A stretch of DNA of 36,313 nt from Lutispora thermophila DSM 19022. GTDB taxonomy: Bacteria; Bacillota; Clostridia; Lutisporales; Lutisporaceae. Where the stretch lies: contig NZ_FQZS01000029.1 in the NCBI RefSeq assembly GCF_900142105.1, positions 1 through 36,313 of the forward strand. The letters are read 5' to 3'. A program made the translations under genes and the position numbers. Each line of letters starts with the position of its first letter. Position 1 is the first letter of the stretch. The notes under the pieces are model-generated. The model made no database searches, had not been told where the DNA came from, and saw nothing but the letters and a program-made list of their open reading frames with translations. This document shows positions 17,123 to 29,020 of this stretch, in pieces.

Positions 17123-17356
17123 TTATCTCTTTCTCGCCACAATATAGTAATCATTTCCATCATGTCCTCCTTTGGCTGTCCATTGATAATCTTTTTTATC
17201 TAACACGGAAAAAATACCTTCTGCTCTAAAAGAATCTTGACTGCTCATCTGTATTACTAACTCTTCTCCCTCACCGATGTTCTTTATTCTTTCAACAACT
17301 TTTCTCACATCGTGTAATCCTATTGGATGATCAAGAGTCATTCTTCTTTGAATCAT
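17123..17356 (-). CDS. Small TusA-like protein lacking the catalytic cysteine
   Basis: The 77-aa product is not firmly recognised. Its layout (GLHDVRKVVERIKNIGEGEE, a beta strand, a helix, YQWTAKGG, DYYIVARKR) resembles the two-layer TusA/SirA fold, whose members carry sulfur on an N-terminal CPxP cysteine. Here the CPxP site is absent (LDHPIGLHDVRK) and there is no Cys at all, so a sulfur-relay role is unlikely. A good GGAGG lies 7 nt before the ATG and a terminator follows. It stands alone between the EF-G paralogue and the ctsR operon. Confidence 0.7.
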   Translation of the reverse strand: MIQRRMTLDHPIGLHDVRKVVERIKNIGEGEELVIQMSSQDSFRAEGIFSVLDKKDYQWTAKGGHDGNDYYIVARKR

Positions 17357-17559
17357 TAAACAACCTCCTGTGACATGATGGTCTTTATAATGTATAGGGA
17401 GGGTTCCTTGATTGTTTAAATATTTTCGCAGGAAACCCTTCTTACTACTAGTTTATGAAAGTAAAAAATAAATATTCTCATAAGAATTGCTTTCATTGAA
17501 AGTATTTTACTAACAATGAAGTTCATATTAAGGTAAAACCATACTCTCATACGGATTAA

Positions 17560-17594
17560 ATAAAAATACAGCAAATCAAGGATCTGCTGTATTT
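17560..17594 (-). terminator. Terminator of the EF-G paralogue
   Basis: On the minus strand, AAATACAGCA pairs with TGCTGTATTT around an 11-nt loop, followed by TTATTTAA. It lies about 20 nt after the stop codon of the EF-G paralogue. Confidence 0.85.
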
Positions 17595-17614
17595 CAATAT
17601 TCAAAGCCCTTATA

Positions 17615-19699
17615 TTACTGTTCTTTCTCCCTTTCCAAATTAGCTGCTTCAATTACCTTTTGAGCTATTTGGGCAGGAACTTCCTCATATCTTGCAAACT
17701 TCATGCTGAAGCCTCCTCTTGCCTGAGTCATGGATCTCAAATCAATTGCATATTTGAACATCTCTGCCAATGGTACTTCCGCTGTAACCTTCTGAAGCTT
17801 TCCTTCAGGTTCCATGCCAAGGACTCTTCCACGCTTTTTATTCAAGTCGCCTATGATATCACCCATGTATTGGTCTGGAACTAAGACTTCTACAGTATAG
17901 ATGGGTTCCAATAGAACCGGATTTGCATTGGCCATACCTTTCTTATATGCCAGTGATGCCGCGATCTTGAAAGGCATTTCTGCGGAGTCTACAGGATGAT
18001 ATGATCCATCATATAATATGCATCTTACATTAACTACAGGATAACCTGCCAATACTCCCTCTTCCATGCATTCTCTCAGTCCTTTTTCAACAGCAGGAAT
18101 ATACTGTTTTGGAACTACGCCTCCTACTATCTTATCAACAAATTCAAATTCCGCACTGCCATCTAATATTGGTTCAAACTCAATCCATACATGACCATAC
18201 TGTCCATGTCCACCGGATTGCTTCTTGTGCTTTCCTTCTGCCTTTGCAGATTTTCTTATGGTTTCTCTGTATGGTACTTTTGGATCCTTTAGTACAACAT
18301 CAACACCAAATTTATTTTGAAGTTTCTTAGTAACAATTTCAAGATGCTGTTCTCCCAAACCGGAAATCAAAGTCTGTCTGGTTTCAACATTCTTCTCAAC
18401 TCTCAATGTTGGATCTTCTTCTATAAGTCTTTGTAGTCCGTTTCCTATCTTATCTTCATCACCTTTTGATTTAGGTTCTATAGCCATAGTAAGGTTTGGT
18501 ACAGGGAATTCAACTGGGTCAAAAGTTACGGGATTCTGGGGATCGCATAATGTATCTCCGGTAGTTGTAAACTGAAGTTTTGCTATAGCTCCTATGTCTC
18601 CTGCAACAAGTTTTGTCATAGGAATTTGCTTTTTACCTCTTAATAAAAACAAACCGCTTAATTTTTCTTTTTTCTCCTTATTGGAATTTAGAACTTCAGT
18701 ATCTGAAGTTATGTAGCCTGACATAACCTTAAACAGGGAAATCTTTCCTACAAAGGGGTCAGCAACAGTTTTAAATACCTTAGCGCTGAAAGGAAGATTT
18801 ACATCATATTTGCGATTCTCTTCAGCTGTAGATTTTGCATTCTTGCATTTATACTCTCCAACATCAGAAGGTGCTGGGAAATAGTTTGCTATAGTATTCA
18901 TTAGAGATATAACTCCTATATTCTTTACAGCAGAACCACAAAGAACAGGAACTACATCACCGCAAACAACGCCTATTCTCAAGCCTTTTATTATTTCCTC
19001 CTTAGTCAATTCATCACCGTTGAAGTATTTTTCCATCAGTTCTTCATCGGCCTGAGCAGCAGCTTCAATAATCATGCTTCTGAATTCTTCTATCATATCT
19101 TCATAACCTGAAGGTATATCATTTTCTACCACTTTATTTCCTTCAGTAGTTCTGGCTTTCATATCAATAAGATCTATAACACCTTTAAAACTTGCCTCTG
19201 CTCCGATAGGAATTGCCAAAGGAACTAATTTATTGCCAAAAACTTCTCTTAGCTGCTCAAACACCTTTGAGAAGTTTGCATTTTCTCTATCCATCTTATT
19301 TATAAAAAATAGGGCGGGTATACCTTTTTGAGTAACCATATCCCATGCCTTTTCTGCTCCTACTTCTACTCCGGATACACTGTCTACAGGGATAATTGCT
19401 GCATCACAAACATCAAGGCTTGATATTACTTCGCCAACAAAGTCAAAGTACCCAGGGGTGTCAATTACATTAATTCTGATATCTTTCCAATCACATGGAG
19501 CTACTGCTGCACTTATGGAGATCTTTCTTCTAACTTCCTCAGGATCGTAATCTAAGGTAGTAGTTCCATCATCAACTTTCCCAAATCTGTCCAATACTCC
19601 TGTGTTAAAAAGCATAGCTTCACCGATAGTAGTCTTACCGGCGCTGGCATGTCCTAAAAGACAAACATTTCTTAGGTTTTCGGTTTTGTAATCTTTCAT
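17615..19699 (-). CDS. Elongation factor G-like GTPase (EF-G paralogue)
   Basis: The 694-aa protein has the full EF-G domain order: GTPase domain, OB domain, domain III, domain IV (GGHGQYGHVWIEFEP), and domain V ending in QARGGFSMKFARYEEVP. G1 reads GHASAGKTT rather than the AHIDAGKTT of canonical EF-G, G3 is DTPGYFDF and G4 is NKMD. This marks the second EF-G subfamily (FusA2-like); its cellular role is not well settled. AAGGGGG precedes the ATG. It is a single-gene unit with its own terminator, away from the str operon. Two direct TATTACCC repeats lie upstream. Confidence 0.9.
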   Translation of the reverse strand: MKDYKTENLRNVCLLGHASAGKTTIGEAMLFNTGVLDRFGKVDDGTTTLDYDPEEVRRKISISAAVAPCDWKDIRINVIDTPGYFDFVGEVISSLDVCDAAIIPVDSVSGVEVGAEKAWDMVTQKGIPALFFINKMDRENANFSKVFEQLREVFGNKLVPLAIPIGAEASFKGVIDLIDMKARTTEGNKVVENDIPSGYEDMIEEFRSMIIEAAAQADEELMEKYFNGDELTKEEIIKGLRIGVVCGDVVPVLCGSAVKNIGVISLMNTIANYFPAPSDVGEYKCKNAKSTAEENRKYDVNLPFSAKVFKTVADPFVGKISLFKVMSGYITSDTEVLNSNKEKKEKLSGLFLLRGKKQIPMTKLVAGDIGAIAKLQFTTTGDTLCDPQNPVTFDPVEFPVPNLTMAIEPKSKGDEDKIGNGLQRLIEEDPTLRVEKNVETRQTLISGLGEQHLEIVTKKLQNKFGVDVVLKDPKVPYRETIRKSAKAEGKHKKQSGGHGQYGHVWIEFEPILDGSAEFEFVDKIVGGVVPKQYIPAVEKGLRECMEEGVLAGYPVVNVRCILYDGSYHPVDSAEMPFKIAASLAYKKGMANANPVLLEPIYTVEVLVPDQYMGDIIGDLNKKRGRVLGMEPEGKLQKVTAEVPLAEMFKYAIDLRSMTQARGGFSMKFARYEEVPAQIAQKVIEAANLEREKEQ

Positions 19700-19753
19700 A
19701 ATGAATTCCCCCTTAATAGGTTATTTTATATATGACTTACATACTTGACCAAA

Positions 19754-19780
19754 TATTACCCTATATGTATATTATTACCC
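19754..19780 (-). repeat. Direct repeat upstream of the EF-G paralogue
   Basis: TATTACCC occurs at 19754-19761 and 19773-19780 (plus strand), 19 bp start to start. The similar context reads ATATTACCCTATA and TTATTACCCCATA. They lie 55-80 nt before the ATG and may be a regulator site. No regulator is identified and the promoter itself is unclear. Confidence 0.4.
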
Positions 19781-19885
19781 CATAAATATATTAAATTTAC
19801 AGAATAATAAATAAAATTAAACCCGTATTTTAATTTTATCCGTATCCAATGTAAATGTAAAGGGCAAAATGAAAAACAACCATCA

Positions 19886-19914
19886 TTGACGCCGGTTTAT
19901 TATCAGGTTAGAAT
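19886..19914 (+). promoter_or_regulatory. Promoter of the aminotransferase gene
   Basis: TTGACG (19886-19891), a 17-nt spacer and TAGAAT (19909-19914) lie 36 nt before the ATG on the plus strand. Confidence 0.8.
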
Positions 19915-19950
19915 GAAGGTAGAATTATTATTAATATATGAGGTGATTTT

Positions 19951-21195
19951 ATGATAAGCAGTATGGCAGCTGACCACGCAATATGGCCTAAAGAAGATGA
20001 TGCTATTTTCGGTCTTGCTGCAAAGGCACAAGAAGCAATCAAAAAATATGGCAAGGAAAATGTAATCGATTCCACGTTAGGTGCATTGGCAGATGATAAT
20101 GGTGACCTAATTTGCATGAAGACAGTATACGATGAACTGAAATCAATGCCCAATGCATGTTTTGCAGCTTATGCTCAAGTAGCTGGACAACCGGATTTTT
20201 TAGAAGCCGTACAAGAAGCCTGCTTTAAAGAATTTAGGCCTGATGCCTACATAAAAGCTGTCGCTACTCCTGGAGGAACTGGATCAGTAAGACATACTAT
20301 TTATAACTACACTAACCCTGGAGATACTATATTAGTATCTGACTGGTACTGGAAACCATACGTTACCATATCTGAGGAGTTTGGTAGAAAAGTCGCTTTT
20401 TACAAGCTGTTTAATGAAAAAAATGAGTTCAATATAGAATCCTTTAAAGAAAACTTTGAAACACTGTTAAACAAGCAAAAAAGATTGGTTGCCATAATAA
20501 ACAGCCCCGCCCAAAATCCAACAGGATATAGTTTATCTGATGAAGAATGGGTTGAAGTTATCAACATAATGAAGGAAAATGCAAAAGATCAGAATAACAA
20601 GATAATTCTATTCATAGATGTGGCCTATATAGACTTTGCAGGTAAAGAAAACGAAAGAAGAAAATTCTTCAAGCTCTTCTCCAATCTTCCTGAAAATATA
20701 CTGGTTGTTGTGGGATATAGCTTATCAAAGGGCTATACCATGTATGGCATGAGATTAGGAGCGGCCATATGCATATCTTCAAATAAAGACATTGCTGATG
20801 AATTCTATTATTCCTGCTCTCATTCAAGCAGAGCCAACTGGTCAAACTGCAACAGAGCAGCTATGGAGGTTATGTCAAGAATCTCCAAAGACCCTGCAAA
20901 ATTGAAGGCCTATGAAGAAGAGAAAGCAATATATAAATCAATGCTTCAAAAAAGAGCAGAAGCTTTTGTAAAAGCTGCTAATGAAGTAGATCTGGAAATC
21001 CTTCCATACAGAGATGGGTTCTTCATAAGCATACCTTGTGATAATGCAAAAGAAATCAGCGACAAATTAATTGAACAAAACCTATTCCTAGTTCCATTGA
21101 AAAAAGGTTTAAGATTTGCTGTATGCGCTGTGTCAGAAGATAAATGCAAGATAGCTCCTGCAATGATAAAAAAAATTATGGATGAGATTAAATAA
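19951..21195 (+). CDS. PLP-dependent class I aminotransferase
   Basis: This 414-aa cytosolic enzyme of fold type I would exchange amino groups between an amino acid and a 2-oxo acid. The PLP lysine is K260 in YSLSKGYTMYGMRLG, with R268 beside it. The NPTG block is at 189-192 and D223 lies in the strand that contacts the pyridine ring. The broad family is that of aspartate and aromatic aminotransferases; the substrate cannot be read from the sequence. GAGGTGA precedes the ATG, with its own promoter and a terminator at 21244. It is upstream of degV and a 2-oxoacid oxidoreductase on the same strand, which fits amino acid fermentation (inference). Confidence 0.88.
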   Translation: MISSMAADHAIWPKEDDAIFGLAAKAQEAIKKYGKENVIDSTLGALADDNGDLICMKTVYDELKSMPNACFAAYAQVAGQPDFLEAVQEACFKEFRPDAYIKAVATPGGTGSVRHTIYNYTNPGDTILVSDWYWKPYVTISEEFGRKVAFYKLFNEKNEFNIESFKENFETLLNKQKRLVAIINSPAQNPTGYSLSDEEWVEVINIMKENAKDQNNKIILFIDVAYIDFAGKENERRKFFKLFSNLPENILVVVGYSLSKGYTMYGMRLGAAICISSNKDIADEFYYSCSHSSRANWSNCNRAAMEVMSRISKDPAKLKAYEEEKAIYKSMLQKRAEAFVKAANEVDLEILPYRDGFFISIPCDNAKEISDKLIEQNLFLVPLKKGLRFAVCAVSEDKCKIAPAMIKKIMDEIK

Positions 21196-21243
21196 TTTGT
21201 GTTTATTTTTGGCAAAATAAATAATATAATAAGAGTAATTAAA

Positions 21244-21289
21244 AAAGGCTTCCATTTAAAAATATAATAAACAGGGAAGCCTTTCGTTT
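21244..21289 (+). terminator. Terminator after the aminotransferase gene
   Basis: AAAGGCTTCC pairs perfectly with GGAAGCCTTT (21244-21253 with 21275-21284), with a 21-nt AT-rich loop and CGTTTA after the stem. The T tract is short, so termination may be partial. The rest of the gap to degV holds two small inverted repeats near 21379-21416 and no clear promoter. Confidence 0.7.
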
Positions 21290-21447
21290 AAGCTCTATTG
21301 AATCTAGACTCAAAAAAAGCAAAGTTTAGTAGAAACATCATCAATTCTAATGTAAAGAAAGGACTTTCGCATCTTTTCATTAAGAATTGCTTAATAAATC
21401 CAGAATAAAATCTGGTGGGTTAAAATATTGTAAAGTGAGGAATATGG

Positions 21448-22302
21448 ATGGACAATACTAAAAACAAAATCGCATTGATAACAGACAGCAGCTGTGATTT
21501 ACCAGCAGAAATACTAAAGGAGCACTCTATCTTTACCCTTCCCCTAAGGGTTATATATGGAGACAAGGAATATAGAGATGGAGTAGATATTACGCCCCAA
21601 GAGGTTTATGACAGAATGCCCCACGAAATACCTAAAACTTCCATGGCTTCTCCATCAGATTGTACAAATCTGTTTCAATCTCTACGGGAACAAGGAATAA
21701 GGAACATATTGTCCATCAATATTTCCAGCGGACTAAGCGGAACTTATGATATGATTAAAATGATAAGCAAAGATTTCCCTGATTTAAACATTGTAACAAT
21801 AGATTCCAAAAGCTTATCTATAGGCCTTGGTTTCATGGTCAATGAAGCTGCAAAAATGATTGCTGAAGGCCTAAAAATCGATGAAATAAAGGAAAAAATT
21901 CTGTCTATAAGAGAAAAAATAAAATTATTCTATTGCATCCCCGTATTGGAGTATCTGAAGAAAGGCGGTAGAATAAATACAGTAGCCGCCACCATTGGAG
22001 ATATAATGGATATCAAACCCATTATATCAGTAAATGAAGAGGGTAAATACTATAGTCACGCCAAAGTAAGAGGTAGGAAAAAGTCATTGGATAAGTTAGT
22101 GGAAATTGTAAAGGAATTTTCAGAGGAAAATATAGTAAGACTGGCAGTCATGCATGGTAATGCAGAAAAAGAAGCATTAAAGATCAAAGAAACCCTGTCA
22201 AAACTGCCTAATGTAAAAGATATATTATTTGGCCAGATTGGACCTGCCCTTGGAGTTCATACAGGGCCAGGTTTGGTAGGAGTGTGTATTTATATTCAGT
22301 AA
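21448..22302 (+). CDS. DegV family protein (fatty-acid-binding, FakB-like)
   Basis: DegV proteins bind one fatty acid; FakB members present it to the kinase FakA for phosphorylation and entry into phospholipid synthesis. The 284-aa product has the N-terminal TDSSCDLP, then the KTSMASPS loop, the lipid-head motif SSGLSGTYD, the YLKKGGRI loop, and the C-terminal GPALGVHTGPGLVG. GAGG lies 7 nt before the ATG at 21448; an overlapping ATG 4 nt earlier is out of frame. It is flanked by terminators on both sides, so it is probably a single-gene unit. No fakA is present in this window. Confidence 0.92.
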   Translation: MDNTKNKIALITDSSCDLPAEILKEHSIFTLPLRVIYGDKEYRDGVDITPQEVYDRMPHEIPKTSMASPSDCTNLFQSLREQGIRNILSINISSGLSGTYDMIKMISKDFPDLNIVTIDSKSLSIGLGFMVNEAAKMIAEGLKIDEIKEKILSIREKIKLFYCIPVLEYLKKGGRINTVAATIGDIMDIKPIISVNEEGKYYSHAKVRGRKKSLDKLVEIVKEFSEENIVRLAVMHGNAEKEALKIKETLSKLPNVKDILFGQIGPALGVHTGPGLVGVCIYIQ

Positions 22303-22307
22303 TAAAT

Positions 22308-22348
22308 GGGTTGTATCGAAATCCTTAGATTCGGTACAACCTGTTTTT
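22308..22348 (+). terminator. Terminator after degV
   Basis: GGTTGTATCGAA pairs with TTCGGTACAACC (one T-G pair) around an 8-nt loop, followed by TGTTTTT. It is 6 nt after the degV stop. Confidence 0.92.
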
Positions 22349-22391
22349 CAATTATTATCTATTATCATATCTTAACAAAGGAGGTATTGAT

Positions 22392-24065
22392 TTGGAGTAC
22401 AATATTCTAATTGGTGGTGAAGCCGGTCAAGGTATTGAGACCATAAGTGATATATTTGAGAAAACCCTTAATAACATGGGTTATTATGTTTATTCTAGCA
22501 AGGATTATATGTCAAGAGTTAAAGGCGGTCACAACTTCACCCAGATACGCTTGGGAGACTCTCCTATATATTCTCATTGGCCCTATCTGGACTTAATAAT
22601 TGCATTAGATGAAATGACCATAAAGCTTCATCAAGGCAGGTTAAACAAAAAGGGGATTATATTATGTGATTCATCAATAGAAATCGAAGATTTCAAAACT
22701 ATAAAAGTCCCAATGATGAATATTGCTAAATCCTTAGGTAGTCCAAGGATGGCTAACACTGTTGCATTAGGAGCAGTATACAAAATTTTCGGTCTTAGCT
22801 ATGAAAGAGCCATAGAACATCTAAATGTAAGATTCGCTAACAAACTCAGAGAAGAAAACATAAAAGCCCTTAAAGAAGGATATGAGGCTGCTTCTCAAAT
22901 CTTTACAATGCCTCAGCCTTCCTCAGAAAGAAATATATTAATTAATGGCAATGAAGCTTGTGCTCTAGGAGCTATAGCCGCTGGCTGTGCATATTATTCT
23001 GCCTATCCAATGACTCCTTCTACCACAATTATGAAATTTATGACTCGCTATGCAGAAAGGGCAGGGATTTTTGTAGATCAAGCAGAAGATGAAATTGCTG
23101 CCATCAATTCTGCCATTGGTGCTTCATATGCAGGAATAAGAGCCATGACAGGAACATCTGGCGGAGGCTTTTCTCTTATGGTAGAAGCTCTAGGTCTTGC
23201 AGGAGTCACTGAAACTCCATTGGTAGTTGCAAACGTGCAAAGACCAGGGCCAGCTACCGGCCTATCTACACGAACAGAGCAAAGCGATCTTCTATTTGTG
23301 ATATCGGCTGCCCAAGGAGAATTTCCAAGAATGGTTATCGCTTTGAGAAACACAGAGGACGCTTTTTATCAGACTACAAGAGCCTTTAATCTGGCAGAAA
23401 AATACCAAATTCCTGTTATACTTCTCAGCGACGAATATCTATCAGATTGCAAAGTTACTACAAAACCTTATGACTTTGATAAGGTGACCATTGAAAGATA
23501 CTTATCTGATAAACCGGAAAATGAAGGTCTCTTAAAAAGATATGAATTTAATGATACAGGCGTGTCACCCAGAATATACCCTTCCCAATATGAGAATTCA
23601 TTTGTTCTGGCAGACAGCCATGAACATGATGAATACGGACATATATCCGAAGATATTGATATCAGAAACACCATGGTAAAAAAGAGAATGAAGAAAATGG
23701 AACTGCTCAAGGAAGAGCTTTTAGAACCGGATTATTTTGGTTCTGAAACCCCTGAACTGCTATTAATAGGTTGGGGTTCTACCTATGGTCCTCTCTATGA
23801 AGCTGTCCGACTTCTTAGAGAAGATGGCATTGAAGTAGGAGCTCTTGTATTCGGAGATATTTGGCCGTTACCTGAAAAGAAACTGTTGGAATACTGCAAT
23901 AAAGCAAAAAAATTCATAAATGTAGAACAAAATTACACTGGCCAATTGGCATCTTTAATAGCACAGCAAACAGGAATAAAATGTCACGGTAGTGTGTTGA
24001 AATATGACGGAAGACAAATGGATTCCCACTTTATATACAAAGCAGTGAAGGAAGGTGACTATTGA
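22392..24065 (+). CDS. 2-oxoacid:ferredoxin oxidoreductase, fused gamma-alpha subunit (KorA type)
   Basis: With the beta subunit downstream, it oxidises a 2-oxo acid and CoA to acyl-CoA, CO2 and reduced ferredoxin. The 557-aa protein begins with the gamma domain (about 1-180, GGEAGQG at 8-14). An alpha pyrimidine-binding domain follows (about 185-400) with YPMTPSTT, GTSGGGFSLM and GPATGLSTRTEQ. A transketolase C-terminal-like domain ends it (about 450-557). The gamma-alpha fusion is typical of 2-oxoglutarate-type enzymes, but substrate is not proven. The start is TTG at 22392, 7 nt after AAAGGAGG. No ferredoxin-like delta subunit is encoded nearby. Confidence 0.9.
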   Translation: MEYNILIGGEAGQGIETISDIFEKTLNNMGYYVYSSKDYMSRVKGGHNFTQIRLGDSPIYSHWPYLDLIIALDEMTIKLHQGRLNKKGIILCDSSIEIEDFKTIKVPMMNIAKSLGSPRMANTVALGAVYKIFGLSYERAIEHLNVRFANKLREENIKALKEGYEAASQIFTMPQPSSERNILINGNEACALGAIAAGCAYYSAYPMTPSTTIMKFMTRYAERAGIFVDQAEDEIAAINSAIGASYAGIRAMTGTSGGGFSLMVEALGLAGVTETPLVVANVQRPGPATGLSTRTEQSDLLFVISAAQGEFPRMVIALRNTEDAFYQTTRAFNLAEKYQIPVILLSDEYLSDCKVTTKPYDFDKVTIERYLSDKPENEGLLKRYEFNDTGVSPRIYPSQYENSFVLADSHEHDEYGHISEDIDIRNTMVKKRMKKMELLKEELLEPDYFGSETPELLLIGWGSTYGPLYEAVRLLREDGIEVGALVFGDIWPLPEKKLLEYCNKAKKFINVEQNYTGQLASLIAQQTGIKCHGSVLKYDGRQMDSHFIYKAVKEGDY

Positions 24066-24919
24066 TGAATAACAATCCTTTTCACTTTGATTGTAAAACA
24101 TCATGGTGTCCCGGTTGCGGTAACTTCGGTATAATCGAAGCATTAAAAGAAACTCTACAAGAATTGGGCCTAAAACCTCATGAAACAGTAGCTGTATCCG
24201 GCATTGGACAGGCAGCAAAGCTTCCTCATTATATAAACTCCAACGGTTTTAATGGACTCCATGGCAGAGCACTTCCTGTTGCTTTGGGGATTAAAATTGC
24301 CAACAAAGATCTAACTGTTTTCGTAAATTCAGGTGATGGAGATTCTTATGGAGAGGGTGGTAACCATCTCATACACAACATAAGAAGAAATATAGATATA
24401 ACTCATTTTGTTCATAACAACCAAATATACGGTCTCACAAAAGGCCAAGGCTCACCTACAACTGCATTAAACCAAGTTACTACTCTGCAGTTTGACGGAG
24501 TAAAATCTTATCCTTTTAATCCATTGGCCTTTGCCATAAGTCAAGATTGTTCATTTGTGGCAAGAACCTTCTCTGGGGATAAAACTCATATGAAAGCTAT
24601 GATGAAGGCAGCCATAGAAAACAAGGGCTATTCCCTCCTAGATATACTACAGCCCTGCGTAACCTTTAACAAAGTAAATACTTTCAAGTGGTATAAGGAT
24701 AGGGTTTATTACATTGATGAAAATTATGACCCATATAGTAAAGAAGAAGCCTTTAAGAAGGCATTGGAATGGGATGAAGGCATACCTATAGGCATCTTAT
24801 ATAGATCAAAAAAACCTACTTTCATTGATCAATTTCATCACTTGAAAGATGGAGAACCTCTGACAAAAAGAAATTGGAGTCCACAAGATGCCAAGGCTTT
24901 TATGAATGAATTTTACTAA
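24065..24919 (+). CDS. 2-oxoacid:ferredoxin oxidoreductase, beta subunit (KorB type)
   Basis: The 284-aa subunit binds thiamine diphosphate (GDGDSYGEGGN, about 90-100; NNQIYGLTKGQ, about 118-128) and a [4Fe-4S] cluster. C15 and C18 (CPGCGN) and C198 (QPCVTF) are expected cluster ligands. The usual third ligand, in SGIGCS, is replaced by Gln49 (SGIGQAAK). The start ATG at 24065 overlaps the alpha stop (TGATG), with AAGGAAGGTG upstream, so the two subunits are translationally coupled. The cluster may be three-Cys ligated or use another ligand. Function as the partner of the preceding gene is secure; the substrate is not. Confidence 0.9.
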   Translation: MNNNPFHFDCKTSWCPGCGNFGIIEALKETLQELGLKPHETVAVSGIGQAAKLPHYINSNGFNGLHGRALPVALGIKIANKDLTVFVNSGDGDSYGEGGNHLIHNIRRNIDITHFVHNNQIYGLTKGQGSPTTALNQVTTLQFDGVKSYPFNPLAFAISQDCSFVARTFSGDKTHMKAMMKAAIENKGYSLLDILQPCVTFNKVNTFKWYKDRVYYIDENYDPYSKEEAFKKALEWDEGIPIGILYRSKKPTFIDQFHHLKDGEPLTKRNWSPQDAKAFMNEFY

Positions 24920-24976
24920 TATGAAGTTTCCCTTACAGAAAGTATATATTGAGGAAATTTGTACTTTTATATACAA

Positions 24977-25012
24977 AAGAAGACAAGAGCAGTTTCCTGC
25001 TCTTGTCTTCTT
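24977..25012. terminator. Bidirectional terminator between korB-type gene and nifJ
   Basis: A perfect 15-bp stem (24977-24991 with 24998-25012) has a 6-nt loop. The minus-strand copy is followed by TTGTAT after a T-rich arm, and the plus-strand copy by ATATAC. It serves the two convergent genes. Confidence 0.9.
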
Positions 25013-25021
25013 ATATACTTA

Positions 25022-28567
<3,546 letters not shown>

Positions 28568-28596
28568 TTATATTTATTTTCACATGTCCATATTTA

Positions 28597-28625
28597 AGTA
28601 TATTATTTATTTACTGTAATGTCAA
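28597..28625 (-). promoter_or_regulatory. Promoter of nifJ
   Basis: On the minus strand, TTGACA (28625-28620), a 17-nt spacer and TATACT (28602-28597) form a near-consensus sigma-A promoter about 48 nt upstream of the ATG. Confidence 0.88.
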
Positions 28626-29020
28626 TTTGAGTTATGAAAGGCCATGTATAAATTAACAATTAATATACGCAAAAATACAAGAAATAATATTCATAATTGC
28701 ATTTTTTCAATCTATCTCTATTATCTGAGTATAAAAATGCAATTCTAATGCAAATAAACTTTTTAATCCTTGTGGAATCATGTAATGCAAAGTTATATTT
28801 ATTAATATATACTTTGACCATCTCTGAGCAATTTTCTGTATTATAATCCCATACTTTTATATCCATTTAATAAGCTTATGCTTTTATCAAATCTTCCATT
28901 TATAAGTTGCTTTAACTCAACATTTTCTTCTCGTGTCAATCCATTATCATATAGTTATATTTCAATTTCACAGGATTTTCTAAACCCTATGCTCATGAAT
29001 TTTATTTATCATATAACACA
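28626..29020. other. AT-rich gap with no supported gene
   Basis: There is no convincing gene. A 68-codon minus-strand frame at 28660-28866 lacks a ribosome site and recognisable sequence. Just upstream of it (about 28870-28950, minus strand) a frame without a start reads GLTREENVELKQLINGRFD, which looks like a fragment of a coding sequence but cannot be assigned. The stretch 28942-28963 matches 30193-30214 at 20 of 22 positions. Confidence 0.5.

Noticed and set aside
17416-17652. A 78-codon minus-strand frame overlapping the end of the EF-G paralogue
   Set aside because: It overlaps the EF-G coding end and its terminator hairpin, has no ribosome site and no recognisable sequence.
28660-28866. 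A 68-codon minus-strand frame between nifJ and the first methyltransferase
   Set aside because: No ribosome site, AT-driven composition, no family resemblance, and it crosses the upstream region of the nifJ promoter.
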